Notes: a model not told the origin generated them from the sequence alone. A stretch of DNA of 64,000 nucleotides from Deltaproteobacteria bacterium (GCA_020632715.1 JACKFA010000004.1:868001-932000); one strand, 5' to 3'; shown: positions 1 to 8,794, counted from the first letter of the stretch. Program-made: numbers and translations.

Positions 1-602
1 GCCTCGTTCACGACCGGGATCCCGCCGCCACCGCAGGCGATCACGACGACACCCTGCTCGAGCAGCCGGCGGATCGTCGGCATCTGCACGATCTCGAGCG
101 GTTGCGGCGACACCACCACGCGCCGGTAGCCGCGGTGCGCGTCCTCCACGAGCTTCCAGCCGTGCTGCGCCTCGAGCTGCACCGCCTCCTCGGCCGTGTA
201 GAACTTCCCGACGGGCTTGTCGGGCGCGCCGAACGCCGGGTCGTCCGGATCCACGACGACCTCGGTCACGAGGCTCGCGATCTCCCGGTCGACCCCGCGC
301 CGCACGAGCTCCTCGCGCAGCGACCGCTGGATCATGTAGCCGAGGGCGCCCTGCGTGTCGGCCACGATGCTGTCGAGCGCGACGTCGTGCAGGATCCCGC
401 GCGCGAGCTCCACGCGCAGGAGCATGAAGCCGACCTGCGGCCCGTTCCCGTGCGTGACGACGAGCCGCTCGCCGCTCGCGATGAGCTCGGCGACCGGGCG
501 CATCGCCATCGAGGTGAGGGCGAACTGGTTCGCGACCGTCGGCGGCAGCGCCGGGTCGATGATGGAGTTGCCGCCCATGGCGAGGACGGTGATGTCGGTC
601 AT
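1..602 (-). CDS. arcC: Carbamate kinase, C-terminus cut by the window edge
   Basis: About 200 N-terminal residues of an amino-acid-kinase-fold protein are visible; the rest runs off the left edge. The opening MTDITVLAMGGNSI and the VVTHGNGPQVG loop are the nucleotide and phosphate binding elements of carbamate kinase, which transfers phosphate between carbamoyl phosphate and ADP in the cytoplasm (arginine-deiminase or purine fermentation type energy yield). The family is usually about 310 residues, so roughly one third is missing. The ATG at 600-602 has no good Shine-Dalgarno sequence. It is divergent from the aldo/keto reductase, with 164 bp between. No other arginine deiminase gene is in view, so the pathway cannot be assigned. 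Confidence 0.9.
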   Translation of the reverse strand, partial: MTDITVLAMGGNSIIDPALPPTVANQFALTSMAMRPVAELIASGERLVVTHGNGPQVGFMLLRVELARGILHDVALDSIVADTQGALGYMIQRSLREELVRRGVDREIASLVTEVVVDPDDPAFGAPDKPVGKFYTAEEAVQLEAQHGWKLVEDAHRGYRRVVVSPQPLEIVQMPTIRRLLEQGVVVIACGGGGIPVVNE

Positions 603-705
603 AGAGTGGCTCGCGCGCTCCGTGAGAGGAGCCACCATGCATCGCTCGCCCCCGGGCCGCCGTCAAATCTCCCGTTCGCCGCCCTGTCACGCGCGCGCCC
701 CGCGG

Positions 706-734
706 TTGCCGGCGGCGCGCCCGTGCGGTACGTC
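706..734 (+). promoter_or_regulatory. Candidate housekeeping promoter for the aldo/keto reductase
   Basis: TTGCCG (706-711) and TACGTC (729-734) are separated by 17 bp, giving a start about 25 nt before the GAGGAGG ribosome site of the gene at 767. The -10 match is weak, so this is tentative. Confidence 0.3.
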
Positions 735-766
735 GTCGGGCGCCCACGGACGACGAGGAGGGCGCC

Positions 767-1777
767 ATGGACTACGTGCAGATGGGGCGATCCGGGGTGC
801 GCGTCTCGCGCCTCGCCTTCGGGACCATGTCCTTCGGCGGCGACGCCGACGAGGCCACCGCCGGCGCGCTCTTCGCCGCCTGCCGCGACGCCGGCGTCAA
901 CGTGTTCGACTGCGCCGACGTCTACAACGGCGGCCGCGCCGAGGAGATCCTCGGCCGCCTCGCCAAGGGCTCGCGCGACGAGCTCGTCCTCACGTCGAAG
1001 GCCTACTTCCCGACCGGTCAGGACCCGAACGCCCGCGGTAGCTCCCGCTACCACCTCGTGCGCTCCGTCGAGGCGAGCCTCCGCCGCCTCGGCACCGACC
1101 GCATCGACCTCTTCTTCCTCCACCGCTTCGACCCCGAGACCGCCCTCGAGGACACCCTCCGCGCCGTCGACGACCTCGTCGCGCAGGGCAAGATCCTCTA
1201 CCTCGGCGTCTCCAACTTCGCCGCCTGGGAGACCGCCAAGGCCGACCAGATCGCCGCGCACCGCGGCTGGACCCGCGTCACCGCCCTCCAGCCCATGTAC
1301 AACCTCGCGAAGCGTCAGGCCGAGGTCGAGATCCTCCCGATGGCCCGCTCCGAGGGCTACGCCGTCTTCCCGTACGGCCCGCTCGGCGGCGGCCTCCTCT
1401 CCGGCCGCTACGCGCGCGACACCCGCCCCGACAGCGGCCGCCTCGTCGACAACGCCATGTACCGCCGCCGCTACGCCGACGCCGACAACTACGACATCGC
1501 CGAGCGCTTCACCGCGCTCGCCGCCGAGGTCGGCGTGCACCCCGTGAGCCTCGCCGTCGCCTGGGTCGCCGCGCACCCGGGCGTCACGGCCCCGCTCCTC
1601 GGCGCGCGCTCCGTCGAGCAGCTCCGGCCGGCGCTGCAGGCGCTCGACGTCCCCATGAACCCCGAGCTGCACGCCCGCGTCGCCGCGCTCTCGCCGACGC
1701 CGCCCCCCGCGACCGACCGGAACGAGGAGGCGAGCGGCGACAACTACGCGAGCGCGCTCACCCGCCCGCCGCGGTGA
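767..1777 (+). CDS. Aldo/keto reductase
   Basis: A 336-residue NAD(P)H-dependent oxidoreductase of the (beta/alpha)8 aldo/keto reductase family. The catalytic tetrad is visible: D48 and Y53 in FDCADVYNGGRAEE, K78 in VLTSKAYF and H119 in FFLHRFDPE. The C-terminal GARSVEQL segment is the cofactor-phosphate binding region. The length and the bacterial VSNFAAWE block fit the YajO/AKR11-12-like open-chain reductases; the substrate cannot be told. The ATG is preceded at good spacing by GAGGAGG. It is probably monocistronic, because the next gene has its own promoter. Cytoplasmic. Confidence 0.93.
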   Translation: MDYVQMGRSGVRVSRLAFGTMSFGGDADEATAGALFAACRDAGVNVFDCADVYNGGRAEEILGRLAKGSRDELVLTSKAYFPTGQDPNARGSSRYHLVRSVEASLRRLGTDRIDLFFLHRFDPETALEDTLRAVDDLVAQGKILYLGVSNFAAWETAKADQIAAHRGWTRVTALQPMYNLAKRQAEVEILPMARSEGYAVFPYGPLGGGLLSGRYARDTRPDSGRLVDNAMYRRRYADADNYDIAERFTALAAEVGVHPVSLAVAWVAAHPGVTAPLLGARSVEQLRPALQALDVPMNPELHARVAALSPTPPPATDRNEEASGDNYASALTRPPR

Positions 1778-1807
1778 CCGCGGCCGCGCGAGCGCTGCGC
1801 ATGGCGC

Positions 1808-1836
1808 TTGCGACGGCGCCGGGTGCGCCCTATACC
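1808..1836 (+). promoter_or_regulatory. Promoter for a leaderless caspase-like gene
   Basis: TTGCGA (1808-1813), a 17 bp spacer and TATACC (1831-1836) end 6 nt before the ATG at 1843, so the predicted transcription start coincides with the start codon. No Shine-Dalgarno sequence precedes the ATG. The -35 lies just past the end of the reductase gene. Confidence 0.5.
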
Positions 1837-1842
1837 ACGCCC

Positions 1843-3447
1843 ATGCCCGTCTCCCGCGCCGAGCTCGTCCTCGCCTCCGTCGTCGTGTCTCTGGGCGCCG
1901 GCTGTGGGCGCGCTGAGCCCGCCCCCGGGGCCGCCGCGAGCTCCGCGACCGCGCCGGTCGCCGAGGCCGCAGCCGCCGGGCCCGCCGCGGGCGGGGTCGC
2001 CGACGACGCCGCGCCGGCCGCGCTCGTCGCCCCCGACACCGGCCGCGAGGTGCCGCTCGGCGTCGCCCTCGGCGAGCCGGCGCCCATGCCCGCGCACATC
2101 GCCTGGATCGTCGCCGGCGGCGGCGGCACCCCCGCCGACAACCAGGTCTCCATCGAGGCCGACGTCGCGCTCGCCCGCGAGCGCCTCGGCGACGGCGGCG
2201 TCGTCCTCTTCGGCGGCGGCCCCGGCGCCCACGGCGTGCAGGTCACCGGCGAGGCCCGCGGAGACGCCCTCCGCGCCCTCCTCGGCGACCTCTTCGACCC
2301 GCGCGGCGGGCGGCGCGCCGTCTACCGCCCGACCGTCCTCGACCGCGTCCAGGGGCCCGCGACCGCCGACGCGCTGCTCACGACCCTCACCGCCGCGCTC
2401 GGGCAGGGCGGCGACCCGCTCCTCGTCTACCTCGCGGGCCACGGCGAGGCCGCCGAGCGCGCCGCCGACGTGCTCTACGTCACCTGGGGCGGCCGCGGCG
2501 TGAGCCCCGCCGAGCTCGCCGACACCCTCGACAAGGCCGGCGACAAGGGGCGCGTCGTGCGCCTCGTCATGAGCTCCTGCTACTCGGGCGCCTTCGCCGA
2601 CCTCGTCTTCGAGGGCGCCGACGCCGACCTCGCGCGCCCCGCCGAGCACCTCCGCTGCGGCCTCTTCGCGAGCACGTGGGACCGCCCGTCGAGCGGCTGC
2701 GACCCCGATCCCGACCGCCGTCAGCACGAGGGCTTCGGCGTCCACTTCCTGAACGCCCTCGGCGGCCTCGACCGCGACGGCCAGCCCCTCGCCCGCGCCG
2801 ACATCGACTTCGACGGCGACGGCCGCGTCTCGCTCCTCGAGGCCCACGCCCGCGCGCGCATCGCCACGCGCGGCTTCGACGTGCCCACGACGACCTCCGA
2901 GCGCTGGCTCCGCGCGGTCGCCCCCGAGGACGACGAGGCGCCGCAGGCAGACCCCATCCCGATGCCCGAGGAGGAGGCCGTCGTGCGCGCGCTCGAGGCG
3001 CAGCTCGGCGTCGCGGCCGGCGCGGCGGTCGACGAGACCATCGAGGGGATGCAGGCGCAGATCGCCCGCCTCGACGCGACGCTCCAGGCCGCGACCGACG
3101 CCGAGGCGGACGCCGTCGACCGCGTCGCGGCCGTCGTCCTCGCCCGCTGGCCGGTCGTGAACGACCCCTGGCACCCCGACTTCCTGCGCACGCTCGAGGG
3201 CGAGCGCCACGAGCTCGAGACGTTCTTTCGCACGAGCGACCTCTACCACGACTACCTCGCGGCTCGGGACGACGCCGACGGCGCGGCCCAGAAGCGCGAC
3301 GAGCTGAGCCTCGCGCTCGCGCCGTACCTCCGCCTCCAGCGCGCCCGCGAGACCATCGCCCTCGCGACGCGCCTCAAGGCCGAGGGGGGCGCCGCCTGGG
3401 CCCGCTACGAGCGCCTCCGCACCTGCGAGCGCGGGAGCGCCCCATGA
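1843..3447 (+). CDS. Caspase-like (clan CD, C13/C14-type) cysteine peptidase, exported
   Basis: A 534-residue exported protein. Residues 1-22 form a signal sequence ending at a Cys (SLGAGC), an imperfect lipobox, followed by an Ala/Pro-rich linker to about residue 75. The protease core carries the clan CD dyad: H200 in YLAGHGEAAER and C246 in VMSSCYSGAF, each at the end of a hydrophobic strand. An EF-hand-like loop (DIDFDGDGRVSLLE, near residue 325) and an alpha-helical C-terminal 150 residues follow. Legumain/metacaspase relatives cut after Asn, Asp or basic residues; the specificity here is unknown. I chose ATG 1843 over upstream in-frame starts because of the signal peptide and the leaderless promoter. 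Its stop overlaps the next start (ATGA), so it is coupled to an rRNA methyltransferase, with no obvious functional link. Confidence 0.82.
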   Translation: MPVSRAELVLASVVVSLGAGCGRAEPAPGAAASSATAPVAEAAAAGPAAGGVADDAAPAALVAPDTGREVPLGVALGEPAPMPAHIAWIVAGGGGTPADNQVSIEADVALARERLGDGGVVLFGGGPGAHGVQVTGEARGDALRALLGDLFDPRGGRRAVYRPTVLDRVQGPATADALLTTLTAALGQGGDPLLVYLAGHGEAAERAADVLYVTWGGRGVSPAELADTLDKAGDKGRVVRLVMSSCYSGAFADLVFEGADADLARPAEHLRCGLFASTWDRPSSGCDPDPDRRQHEGFGVHFLNALGGLDRDGQPLARADIDFDGDGRVSLLEAHARARIATRGFDVPTTTSERWLRAVAPEDDEAPQADPIPMPEEEAVVRALEAQLGVAAGAAVDETIEGMQAQIARLDATLQAATDAEADAVDRVAAVVLARWPVVNDPWHPDFLRTLEGERHELETFFRTSDLYHDYLAARDDADGAAQKRDELSLALAPYLRLQRARETIALATRLKAEGGAAWARYERLRTCERGSAP

Positions 3448-4949
3448 GCGACGTCCTCGCCCTGCCTCACGCCCCGCGCTGGGACGACGTCTTCGAGCTC
3501 GAGATCGCCCGCCTCGACGGGAAGGGCCTCGGCGTCGCGGACGTCCGCGCGACCGTCGGGCCCGACACGACCAAGACCCGGCGCTTCCGCTTCCTCGTGC
3601 GCCAGGCCCTCCCGGGCGAGCGCGTCGTCGCGCGCGTCGTGTCGCGCCACCGCGACGAGGTCGAGGCCGTCGTCCAGACGCTGCTCGCGCCCTCGCCCGA
3701 CCGCGTCGCCCCGCGCTGCGCCCACGTCGGCCCGCGCGACGAGCCCGAGAAGGGCTGCGGCGGCTGCACCCTCCAGACCCTCGACTACCCGGCGCAGCTC
3801 GCCGTAAAGCGGGAGATCGTTCGTTTCGCGCTTGCGAAGGCGGGCGTCGTCGACGTGCCTGTGAACGAGCCGCGAGGCGCCGGAGAGGTCTTTCGCTATC
3901 GCAGCAAGATGGAGTTCAGCTTCGGCACGAACCGCGAGCGCAAGCTCTCGCTCGGGCTCTACCCGGCGGGTTGGCACCGCGACGTCCTGCGCCTCTCCGA
4001 GTGCCACCTCGTGAGCGCGTTCACGTCGCGGCTCCTGCCGGTCGTGCGCGACCTGTGCGAGGCCGAGGGCTACGAGCCGTACTTCGCGCGGAAGGACACC
4101 GGGTTCCTGCGCCTCTTCACGGTGCGCGAGTCGCCGCGCACGGGCGAGCGCCTCGTCGAGCTCACGACGACCGGCGCCGAGACCGCCATGAGCGCGGCCG
4201 GTGAGGTCCCGGCGGGCGACGTCGCGCGCCGGGTCGCGGACGCCGTCCTCGCCTTCGCGGCGGCCGAGGGCGCCCGCGTCGACTCGATCTACTGGACGCG
4301 CCAGGTCACGGCCCGCGGGGCGCGCACGCAGCTCGTCTCCGAGGTGCTCGCGGGCGCGCCGGTCTACCACGAGGAGCTCCACCTGCCGGGCGGGCGCGCG
4401 CTGCGCTTCGGCGTCCACCCGCGCGCCTTCTTCCAGCCGAACCCGCGGCAGGCGGAGGTGCTCGCGGCCGAGGTCCTCGCGCGTCTCGGCGACGCGCGCG
4501 TCGTCTGCGACCTCTACTGCGGCACCGGTACGCTCGGGCTCTGCGTGGCGCCCTTCGTGGACGAGGTCGTCGGCGTCGAGCTCGTCGCGGACGCCGTCGA
4601 GAACGCGCAGGCGAACGCGGCCGCGAACGGCATCGAGAACGCCACGTTCCTCGCGGGGGACGTCGCCGACGTGCTCCGGAGCGACGCCTTCGGCTCGTGG
4701 GCGGGGCGTGTCGACGCGGCGCTCGTCGACCCACCGCGCGCCGGCCTGATGCCGAAGGCCGTCGAGCACCTCGTGGCGCTCGCGCCGGCGCGCGTCGTCT
4801 ACGTGTCGTGCAACCCCGAGTCGCTCGGGCGCGACATGGCGCTGCTCGCGGCGGCGGGCTTCGTCGCCGACGGGCCGGTGCAGCCGGTCGACCTCTTCCC
4901 GCAGACGCACCACATCGAGAGCGTGGTGCTCCTCCGGCGGCGCGCGTGA
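3444..4949 (+). CDS. rlmD: 23S rRNA (uracil-5-)-methyltransferase, RlmD/RumA family
   Basis: A 501-residue SAM-dependent RNA m5U methyltransferase. An N-terminal TRAM-like OB domain (about 10-80) is followed by iron-sulfur cysteines (C92, C105, C108 in the GCGGC segment). The Rossmann SAM motif is DLYCGTGTLGL (356-366), the DPPRAGL motif IV follows, and the catalytic nucleophile is C456 in YVSCNPESLGRD. In the family this Cys attacks C6 of uracil 1939 of 23S rRNA (or 747 in RlmC/RlmCD); the target cannot be told by eye. The ATG overlaps the upstream TGA by 4 nt (3444-3447), and its own stop overlaps the next GTG in the same way, so the three genes are translationally coupled. Confidence 0.9.
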   Translation: MSDVLALPHAPRWDDVFELEIARLDGKGLGVADVRATVGPDTTKTRRFRFLVRQALPGERVVARVVSRHRDEVEAVVQTLLAPSPDRVAPRCAHVGPRDEPEKGCGGCTLQTLDYPAQLAVKREIVRFALAKAGVVDVPVNEPRGAGEVFRYRSKMEFSFGTNRERKLSLGLYPAGWHRDVLRLSECHLVSAFTSRLLPVVRDLCEAEGYEPYFARKDTGFLRLFTVRESPRTGERLVELTTTGAETAMSAAGEVPAGDVARRVADAVLAFAAAEGARVDSIYWTRQVTARGARTQLVSEVLAGAPVYHEELHLPGGRALRFGVHPRAFFQPNPRQAEVLAAEVLARLGDARVVCDLYCGTGTLGLCVAPFVDEVVGVELVADAVENAQANAAANGIENATFLAGDVADVLRSDAFGSWAGRVDAALVDPPRAGLMPKAVEHLVALAPARVVYVSCNPESLGRDMALLAAAGFVADGPVQPVDLFPQTHHIESVVLLRRRA

Positions 4950-5833
4950 GGCGGCTCTGCGCCCTCGTGCTGGTCGCGGGGCTCGCGTCGCTAGGCGCCT
5001 GCTCGTCGCGGACGACGCGGAGCGTCGCCGAGATCACGCTCGACGTGGCGCTGCCTCCCGGCGCGGCCGACGCCCGCGAGGTCTGGCGGCGGCGCTTCGA
5101 GGAGCTCTCGCTGGGTGGGATCGAGGTGCGCTCGGCGCGCGTGACCGACGTCGAGGGCGGCGCGCAGCTCGCGCTCTCCGTCGCGAGCCCGAGCGCCTGC
5201 GACGCGGTGTCGGCGGCGGTGCTCCCGGTGATCAGCGAGGCCGTCACGGCGTCCGCGCGCCTCGAGACCTTCGCGCCCTCGGCCGACGCGGCCGAGCAGG
5301 TCGCCACCGCGCTGCGCGGGAGCCTTGGCGCGCGCCTCATCGACGACAGCGTGACCTTCGACGTGAGCCACCTTCGCGAGCCGGGCGCCGTGACGGTGCG
5401 CGGCGTGCCGTGGGAGGCGGTCGAGGCGGCGCTGGCTTCCGCGCTCCCGCCCGGGACGCGCGCCCTGCGCGACGACGCCGACGGCGCCATCCGGGTGTGG
5501 GTGGCGCCCGAGGAGCCCGCGTTCACCGGCGTCCTCGTGGCGAAGGCCAGCGCCGACGCGCCCGACGGCGAGATCGCCGTCACCTTCACGGACGCCGGCC
5601 GCGCGCGCCTGACCGAGGTCACGGGGGAGCAGCTCGGCGGCTACCTGGTGCTCACGGTCGACGGCGCGGTCGTCGCGGCGCCGAAGGTCGTGACGCGGGT
5701 CAGCGGCGGGAAGCTCATCCTCGCGGGCGTCGCGGGCGACGCGCGCGAGCTGGCGAGGAAGATCGCGGCGAGCGCGCTGCCGGAGGCGCCCACGGTCAGG
5801 AAGAGCGTGATGGGCGCTTGCTCGGACAGGTAG
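4946..5833 (+). CDS. Lipoprotein with a SecD P1-head-like domain
   Basis: A 295-residue lipoprotein: the signal sequence ends in the lipobox LGAC (C about residue 17). The segment near residues 190-255, with VTFTDAGRARLTEVTGEQLGG then a strand ending VDGAVVAAPKV, resembles the P1 head of the SecD subunit of the SecDF translocase, which contacts exported protein in the periplasm. The SecD transmembrane part is absent, so this is at most a free-standing periplasmic P1 module. The first 150 residues resemble no family I know. The start is GTG 4946, overlapping the rlmD stop (GTGA). The TAG stop (5831-5833) lies inside the first copy of a palindromic repeat. Confidence 0.7.
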   Translation: MRRLCALVLVAGLASLGACSSRTTRSVAEITLDVALPPGAADAREVWRRRFEELSLGGIEVRSARVTDVEGGAQLALSVASPSACDAVSAAVLPVISEAVTASARLETFAPSADAAEQVATALRGSLGARLIDDSVTFDVSHLREPGAVTVRGVPWEAVEAALASALPPGTRALRDDADGAIRVWVAPEEPAFTGVLVAKASADAPDGEIAVTFTDAGRARLTEVTGEQLGGYLVLTVDGAVVAAPKVVTRVSGGKLILAGVAGDARELARKIAASALPEAPTVRKSVMGACSDR

Positions 5834-6033
5834 GAGCGGCGGTCGTGGCCGCTGGTGGTGGTTCGTCGGGCGGCCACGAGGGCCGCCCCTACGGCGCTGT
5901 TCGTGGTGGTTCGTCGGGCGGCCACGAGGGCCGCCCCTACGGCGCCGTTCTTGGGTTGGCGGGCGGCCAGGTAGGGGCGGCCCTTGTGGCCGCCCGAGGT
6001 GGTCCTTTGGGCGGCTACTGGGGCCGCTCCTGC
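5830..6033 (+). repeat. Five copies of a 24-25 bp palindromic repeat at a convergent gene junction
   Basis: Copies lie at 5830-5853, 5868-5892, 5916-5940, 5971-5995 and 6009-6033. The core is GGGCGGCC-N5-GGCCGCCC, an 8 bp stem with a 5 nt loop, flanked on one side by CTAC/GTAG. Copies 2 and 3 (and 5, diverged) are in one orientation; 1 and 4 are inverted. The block fills the whole gap between two convergent genes, overlaps both stop codons, and could act as a two-way terminator. Copies 2 and 3 also share flanking sequence (TTCGTC before, GGCGC after), pointing to tandem duplication. Confidence 0.85.
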
Positions 6034-7076
6034 GGCGCCCTGAGGCGCTCCGACTTCGTCGGCGCCCCGTCGCGCGCCGCCCACCACGACGCCAGGAGTG
6101 GCCACAGCGACTTCGCCGCCGCGCTCGACGTCGTGCCGCCGATGTGGCTTCCGGGGAGGCGCTTCGCGTCCTTGTCCGCGGACGCGACGCGCTCGACCAG
6201 GAGCTCGCACGTCTCCGCGGGCGCGATGCTGTCGTGCTCGAAGCTGATCGCGAGCGTCGGGATCGTGATGGCGCCGAGGTCCGCGAGGTGCCCGTCCACG
6301 AGGAGCTCGCCCTTGTCCAGCAGGTCCGCCTGGTAGAAGTCCTTGAGCCAGCTCCGGTAGAACTCCCCCGGGAGCGAGACGTTGTCGTTCGCCCACGTCT
6401 CGAGCGCGAGGAAGCCGTCGAGGTAGCGGTCGTTCCACGCGCGGTCGACGAGGTTCACCGCCTTCGCGAGGTTCAACGTCGGGCGGAGCATGTGGAACGA
6501 CGCCTGGAGGATCTGCCACGGCACGTTCCCCATCGCGTCGACGAGCGCGTCCACGTCGAAACGCCGCGCGCGCGTCCACGCCCCGAGCACCCCCTCGCCG
6601 TCGAACCGCACCGGCGCCGCCATCACCGCGAGGCTCGCGAACCGCTGCGGGTGGAGCGCCGCGTGCACGATGGCGAGCGTGCCGCCCATGCAGTACCCGA
6701 GCGCGTGCGGCGGCCGCCCGCCGAGCCGCGCCGTCACGCGCGCCGCCCGCCCGAGGTAGCGGTCGATGTCCGCGAGGCCGAGGAAGCGGTCCTCCGGGCC
6801 GGGCGTCCCCCAGTCGACGCAGAAGACGTCGAAGCCCTGCGCCACCAGGTACCCGGCGAGGCTCTTGTCGGGCAGCAGATCGAGCACGTAGTGACGGTTG
6901 ATGAGCGACGGCAGCAGCAGCACCGGCGTCCTGTGCGCGAGCCCCTCGGGGCGCGCGTCGTAGCGCAGGAGCCGCCACTTGTTCTCGGCCCAGACGACCG
7001 TGTGCGGCGTCGAGCCGACCGCGGGGCGCGGCCGGGTCGCGAGGCCGACGAGGTTCTTGACGCGAAGGGGGAGCAT
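6015..7076 (-). CDS. phaC: Class III-like polyhydroxyalkanoate synthase
   Basis: A 353-residue alpha/beta hydrolase of the PhaC family, which polymerises (R)-3-hydroxyacyl-CoA into storage polyester at the granule surface. The entry strand VVWAENKWRLLRY is typical of class III PhaC. The lipase-like box is GYCMGG with Cys129 as nucleophile; D282 (EHDSIAP) and H311 (GSHIGG) complete the triad. The length matches class III PhaC (about 350-360), which needs a PhaE partner; a short PhaE-like gene lies two genes upstream. The ATG at 7074-7076 is 11 bp downstream of the acyl-CoA ligase. The last residues (PQERPQ) and the stop are encoded by a copy of the palindromic repeat. It is the last gene of a seven-gene operon. 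Confidence 0.88.
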   Translation of the reverse strand: MLPLRVKNLVGLATRPRPAVGSTPHTVVWAENKWRLLRYDARPEGLAHRTPVLLLPSLINRHYVLDLLPDKSLAGYLVAQGFDVFCVDWGTPGPEDRFLGLADIDRYLGRAARVTARLGGRPPHALGYCMGGTLAIVHAALHPQRFASLAVMAAPVRFDGEGVLGAWTRARRFDVDALVDAMGNVPWQILQASFHMLRPTLNLAKAVNLVDRAWNDRYLDGFLALETWANDNVSLPGEFYRSWLKDFYQADLLDKGELLVDGHLADLGAITIPTLAISFEHDSIAPAETCELLVERVASADKDAKRLPGSHIGGTTSSAAAKSLWPLLASWWAARDGAPTKSERLRAPQERPQ

Positions 7077-7087
7077 CGACCGCCCCC

Positions 7088-8794
7088 TCAGACCGCGTAG
7101 AGCGCGTCGAGCTCGGCGCCGAACGCCTCGGCGATCTTGTGCCGCCGGAGCTTCAGCGTCGTCGTCAGGTGACCGCCGTCGACCGTCAGCGGCCGACCAC
7201 GGAAGACCGCGAACTTCTTGATGGTCTCGTAGCTCGCGAGCTCCGCGTTCACGGCCGCGACCCGCGCCGCGAGCTCGTCCCGGAGCACCGCGTCCGCCTC
7301 CGGGCCCTCCGGCGCGACGCCGCGCGCCGCGAGGAGGGCCACGGCCGCGTGCTCCTCGGGCCACACCCCGGCGACGAGGTACTTCTGGCCGTCGCCATAG
7401 ACCACCACGTGCGCGATGAGCGGGTCGTCCGCGAAGCGCTGCTCGATGTTCGCGGGCGGCACGTTCTTGCCGCCGGCGGTCACGAGGATCTCCTTCTTCC
7501 GGCCGATGATCTGCAGGAAGCCGTCGTCCGTGAAGCGCCCGAGGTCCCCCGTCTTGAGCCAGCCGTCCTCGGTGAACGCGCTCTTCGTGGCCTCGGCGTC
7601 GTTGTGGTAGCCGCCGAAGACGTTCGGCCCGCGCGCCTGGATCTCGCCGTCCTCGGCGAGCCGCAGCTCCACCGACGGGAACGGCAGGCCCACCGTGTCG
7701 AAGCGGAAGTGGTCGCGCTTGTTCATCGTGAGCGTCGGCGAGGCCTCGGTGAGCCCGTACCCCTCGATGATGAGCATCCCGGCCGCGAGGAACGCCTCCT
7801 TGACCTCGCGCTTGAGGCCGGCGCCGCCGGAGAGGCAGAAGCGGATCCGCCCGCCCGTGAGCTCGCGGAGCTTGTCCGCGTCGCCCGCGGCGAGGCCCGA
7901 GAGCTTCTCCCAGTACGCCGGCACGCTCATGAAGATGGTCGGCCGCACGACCGGCATGAGCCCCAGCACCTCCGCCGGCTCGCAGAGGTAGCTCTGGAAG
8001 CCGAGGGTGTTCCCGAGGCTCGCCTCGCCGAAGCCGTAGATGTGCGAGAACGGGAGCCAGAGGAGGTCGACGTCCTCGGGGCCGGCGGGGCCCGGCAGGA
8101 GGTTGTCGTTGTTCTCGAGCCAGTCGCGCCCGTTCGAGGCGACGTTCCGGTGCGTGAGCGGGACGCCCTTCGGCGGCCCCGACGTGCCGGACGTGTAGAG
8201 CATGAGCCCCACGTCGTCGAGGTCGATGCCGTCGAGGCGCCGCTCGAAGGCGCCGTCTCTGTCGTGCGCCTCGCCGAGCGCCATGAGATCCGCCCAGGCG
8301 ATGACGCGGTCCTCGCCGAGCGCGGCCGCCGCGCTCGCGGGCGTCGCGGGGTCGAGGAGGACGAAGCGCCTGACGCGCGACAGGTGCGGGAGCGCGGCCA
8401 CGAGGCGCGCGATGAGCGCCGGCGTGTCGACGAAGACGATCTGCGCCTCCGAGTGCCCGATGACGTAGCCCGCCTGCTCGGCCGTGCTCGCGGGGTAGAC
8501 CGGCACCATCGCGCCGCCCGCGGCCTGGATCCCGTACGCCGCCGAGAGCCACGTGATCCGGTTCGGCGCGAAGATGGCCGCCCGCGCCTCCGACGCGAGG
8601 TCGAGCGCCTGCAGCGCCACCGCCACCCGCCGCACCTCGGCCGTGAAGTCGCGCCAGAGGATCGGCTGCCACGCGCCGGCCTCGTCGCGCACGTGGAAGC
8701 GCGGGAGGTCGCCGCGCTCGTCGAGGAGGTCGAAGAGGACGCGCGGCGCGGGCGCGAGCTCCGTCAGAAAAGGGCTCTTCTCAGCTACTTCCAT
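7088..8794 (-). CDS. AMP-dependent long-chain acyl-CoA synthetase (FadD15-like)
   Basis: A 568-residue adenylate-forming enzyme that activates a carboxylic acid to its CoA thioester via an acyl-AMP. Visible motifs are the P-loop LYTSGTSGPPKG (about 200), GYGLTEASP, GWLKTGDLG and the hinge/lysine region GRKKEILVTAGGKN. The architecture fits FAA1/FadD15-type long-chain acyl-CoA ligases, which act at the inner membrane. In this operon it would supply acyl-CoA to beta-oxidation and, indirectly, hydroxyacyl-CoA to PhaC. The ATG (8792-8794) lies inside the last codons of the PhaE-like gene (10 nt overlap). The chain length preferred is unknown. Confidence 0.9.
   Translation of the reverse strand: MEVAEKSPFLTELAPAPRVLFDLLDERGDLPRFHVRDEAGAWQPILWRDFTAEVRRVAVALQALDLASEARAAIFAPNRITWLSAAYGIQAAGGAMVPVYPASTAEQAGYVIGHSEAQIVFVDTPALIARLVAALPHLSRVRRFVLLDPATPASAAAALGEDRVIAWADLMALGEAHDRDGAFERRLDGIDLDDVGLMLYTSGTSGPPKGVPLTHRNVASNGRDWLENNDNLLPGPAGPEDVDLLWLPFSHIYGFGEASLGNTLGFQSYLCEPAEVLGLMPVVRPTIFMSVPAYWEKLSGLAAGDADKLRELTGGRIRFCLSGGAGLKREVKEAFLAAGMLIIEGYGLTEASPTLTMNKRDHFRFDTVGLPFPSVELRLAEDGEIQARGPNVFGGYHNDAEATKSAFTEDGWLKTGDLGRFTDDGFLQIIGRKKEILVTAGGKNVPPANIEQRFADDPLIAHVVVYGDGQKYLVAGVWPEEHAAVALLAARGVAPEGPEADAVLRDELAARVAAVNAELASYETIKKFAVFRGRPLTVDGGHLTTTLKLRRHKIAEAFGAELDALYAV

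Noticed and set aside
5830..6033. A CRISPR array
   Set aside because: Units vary, occur in both orientations and have unequal spacers (13-30 bp); no cas gene is nearby.
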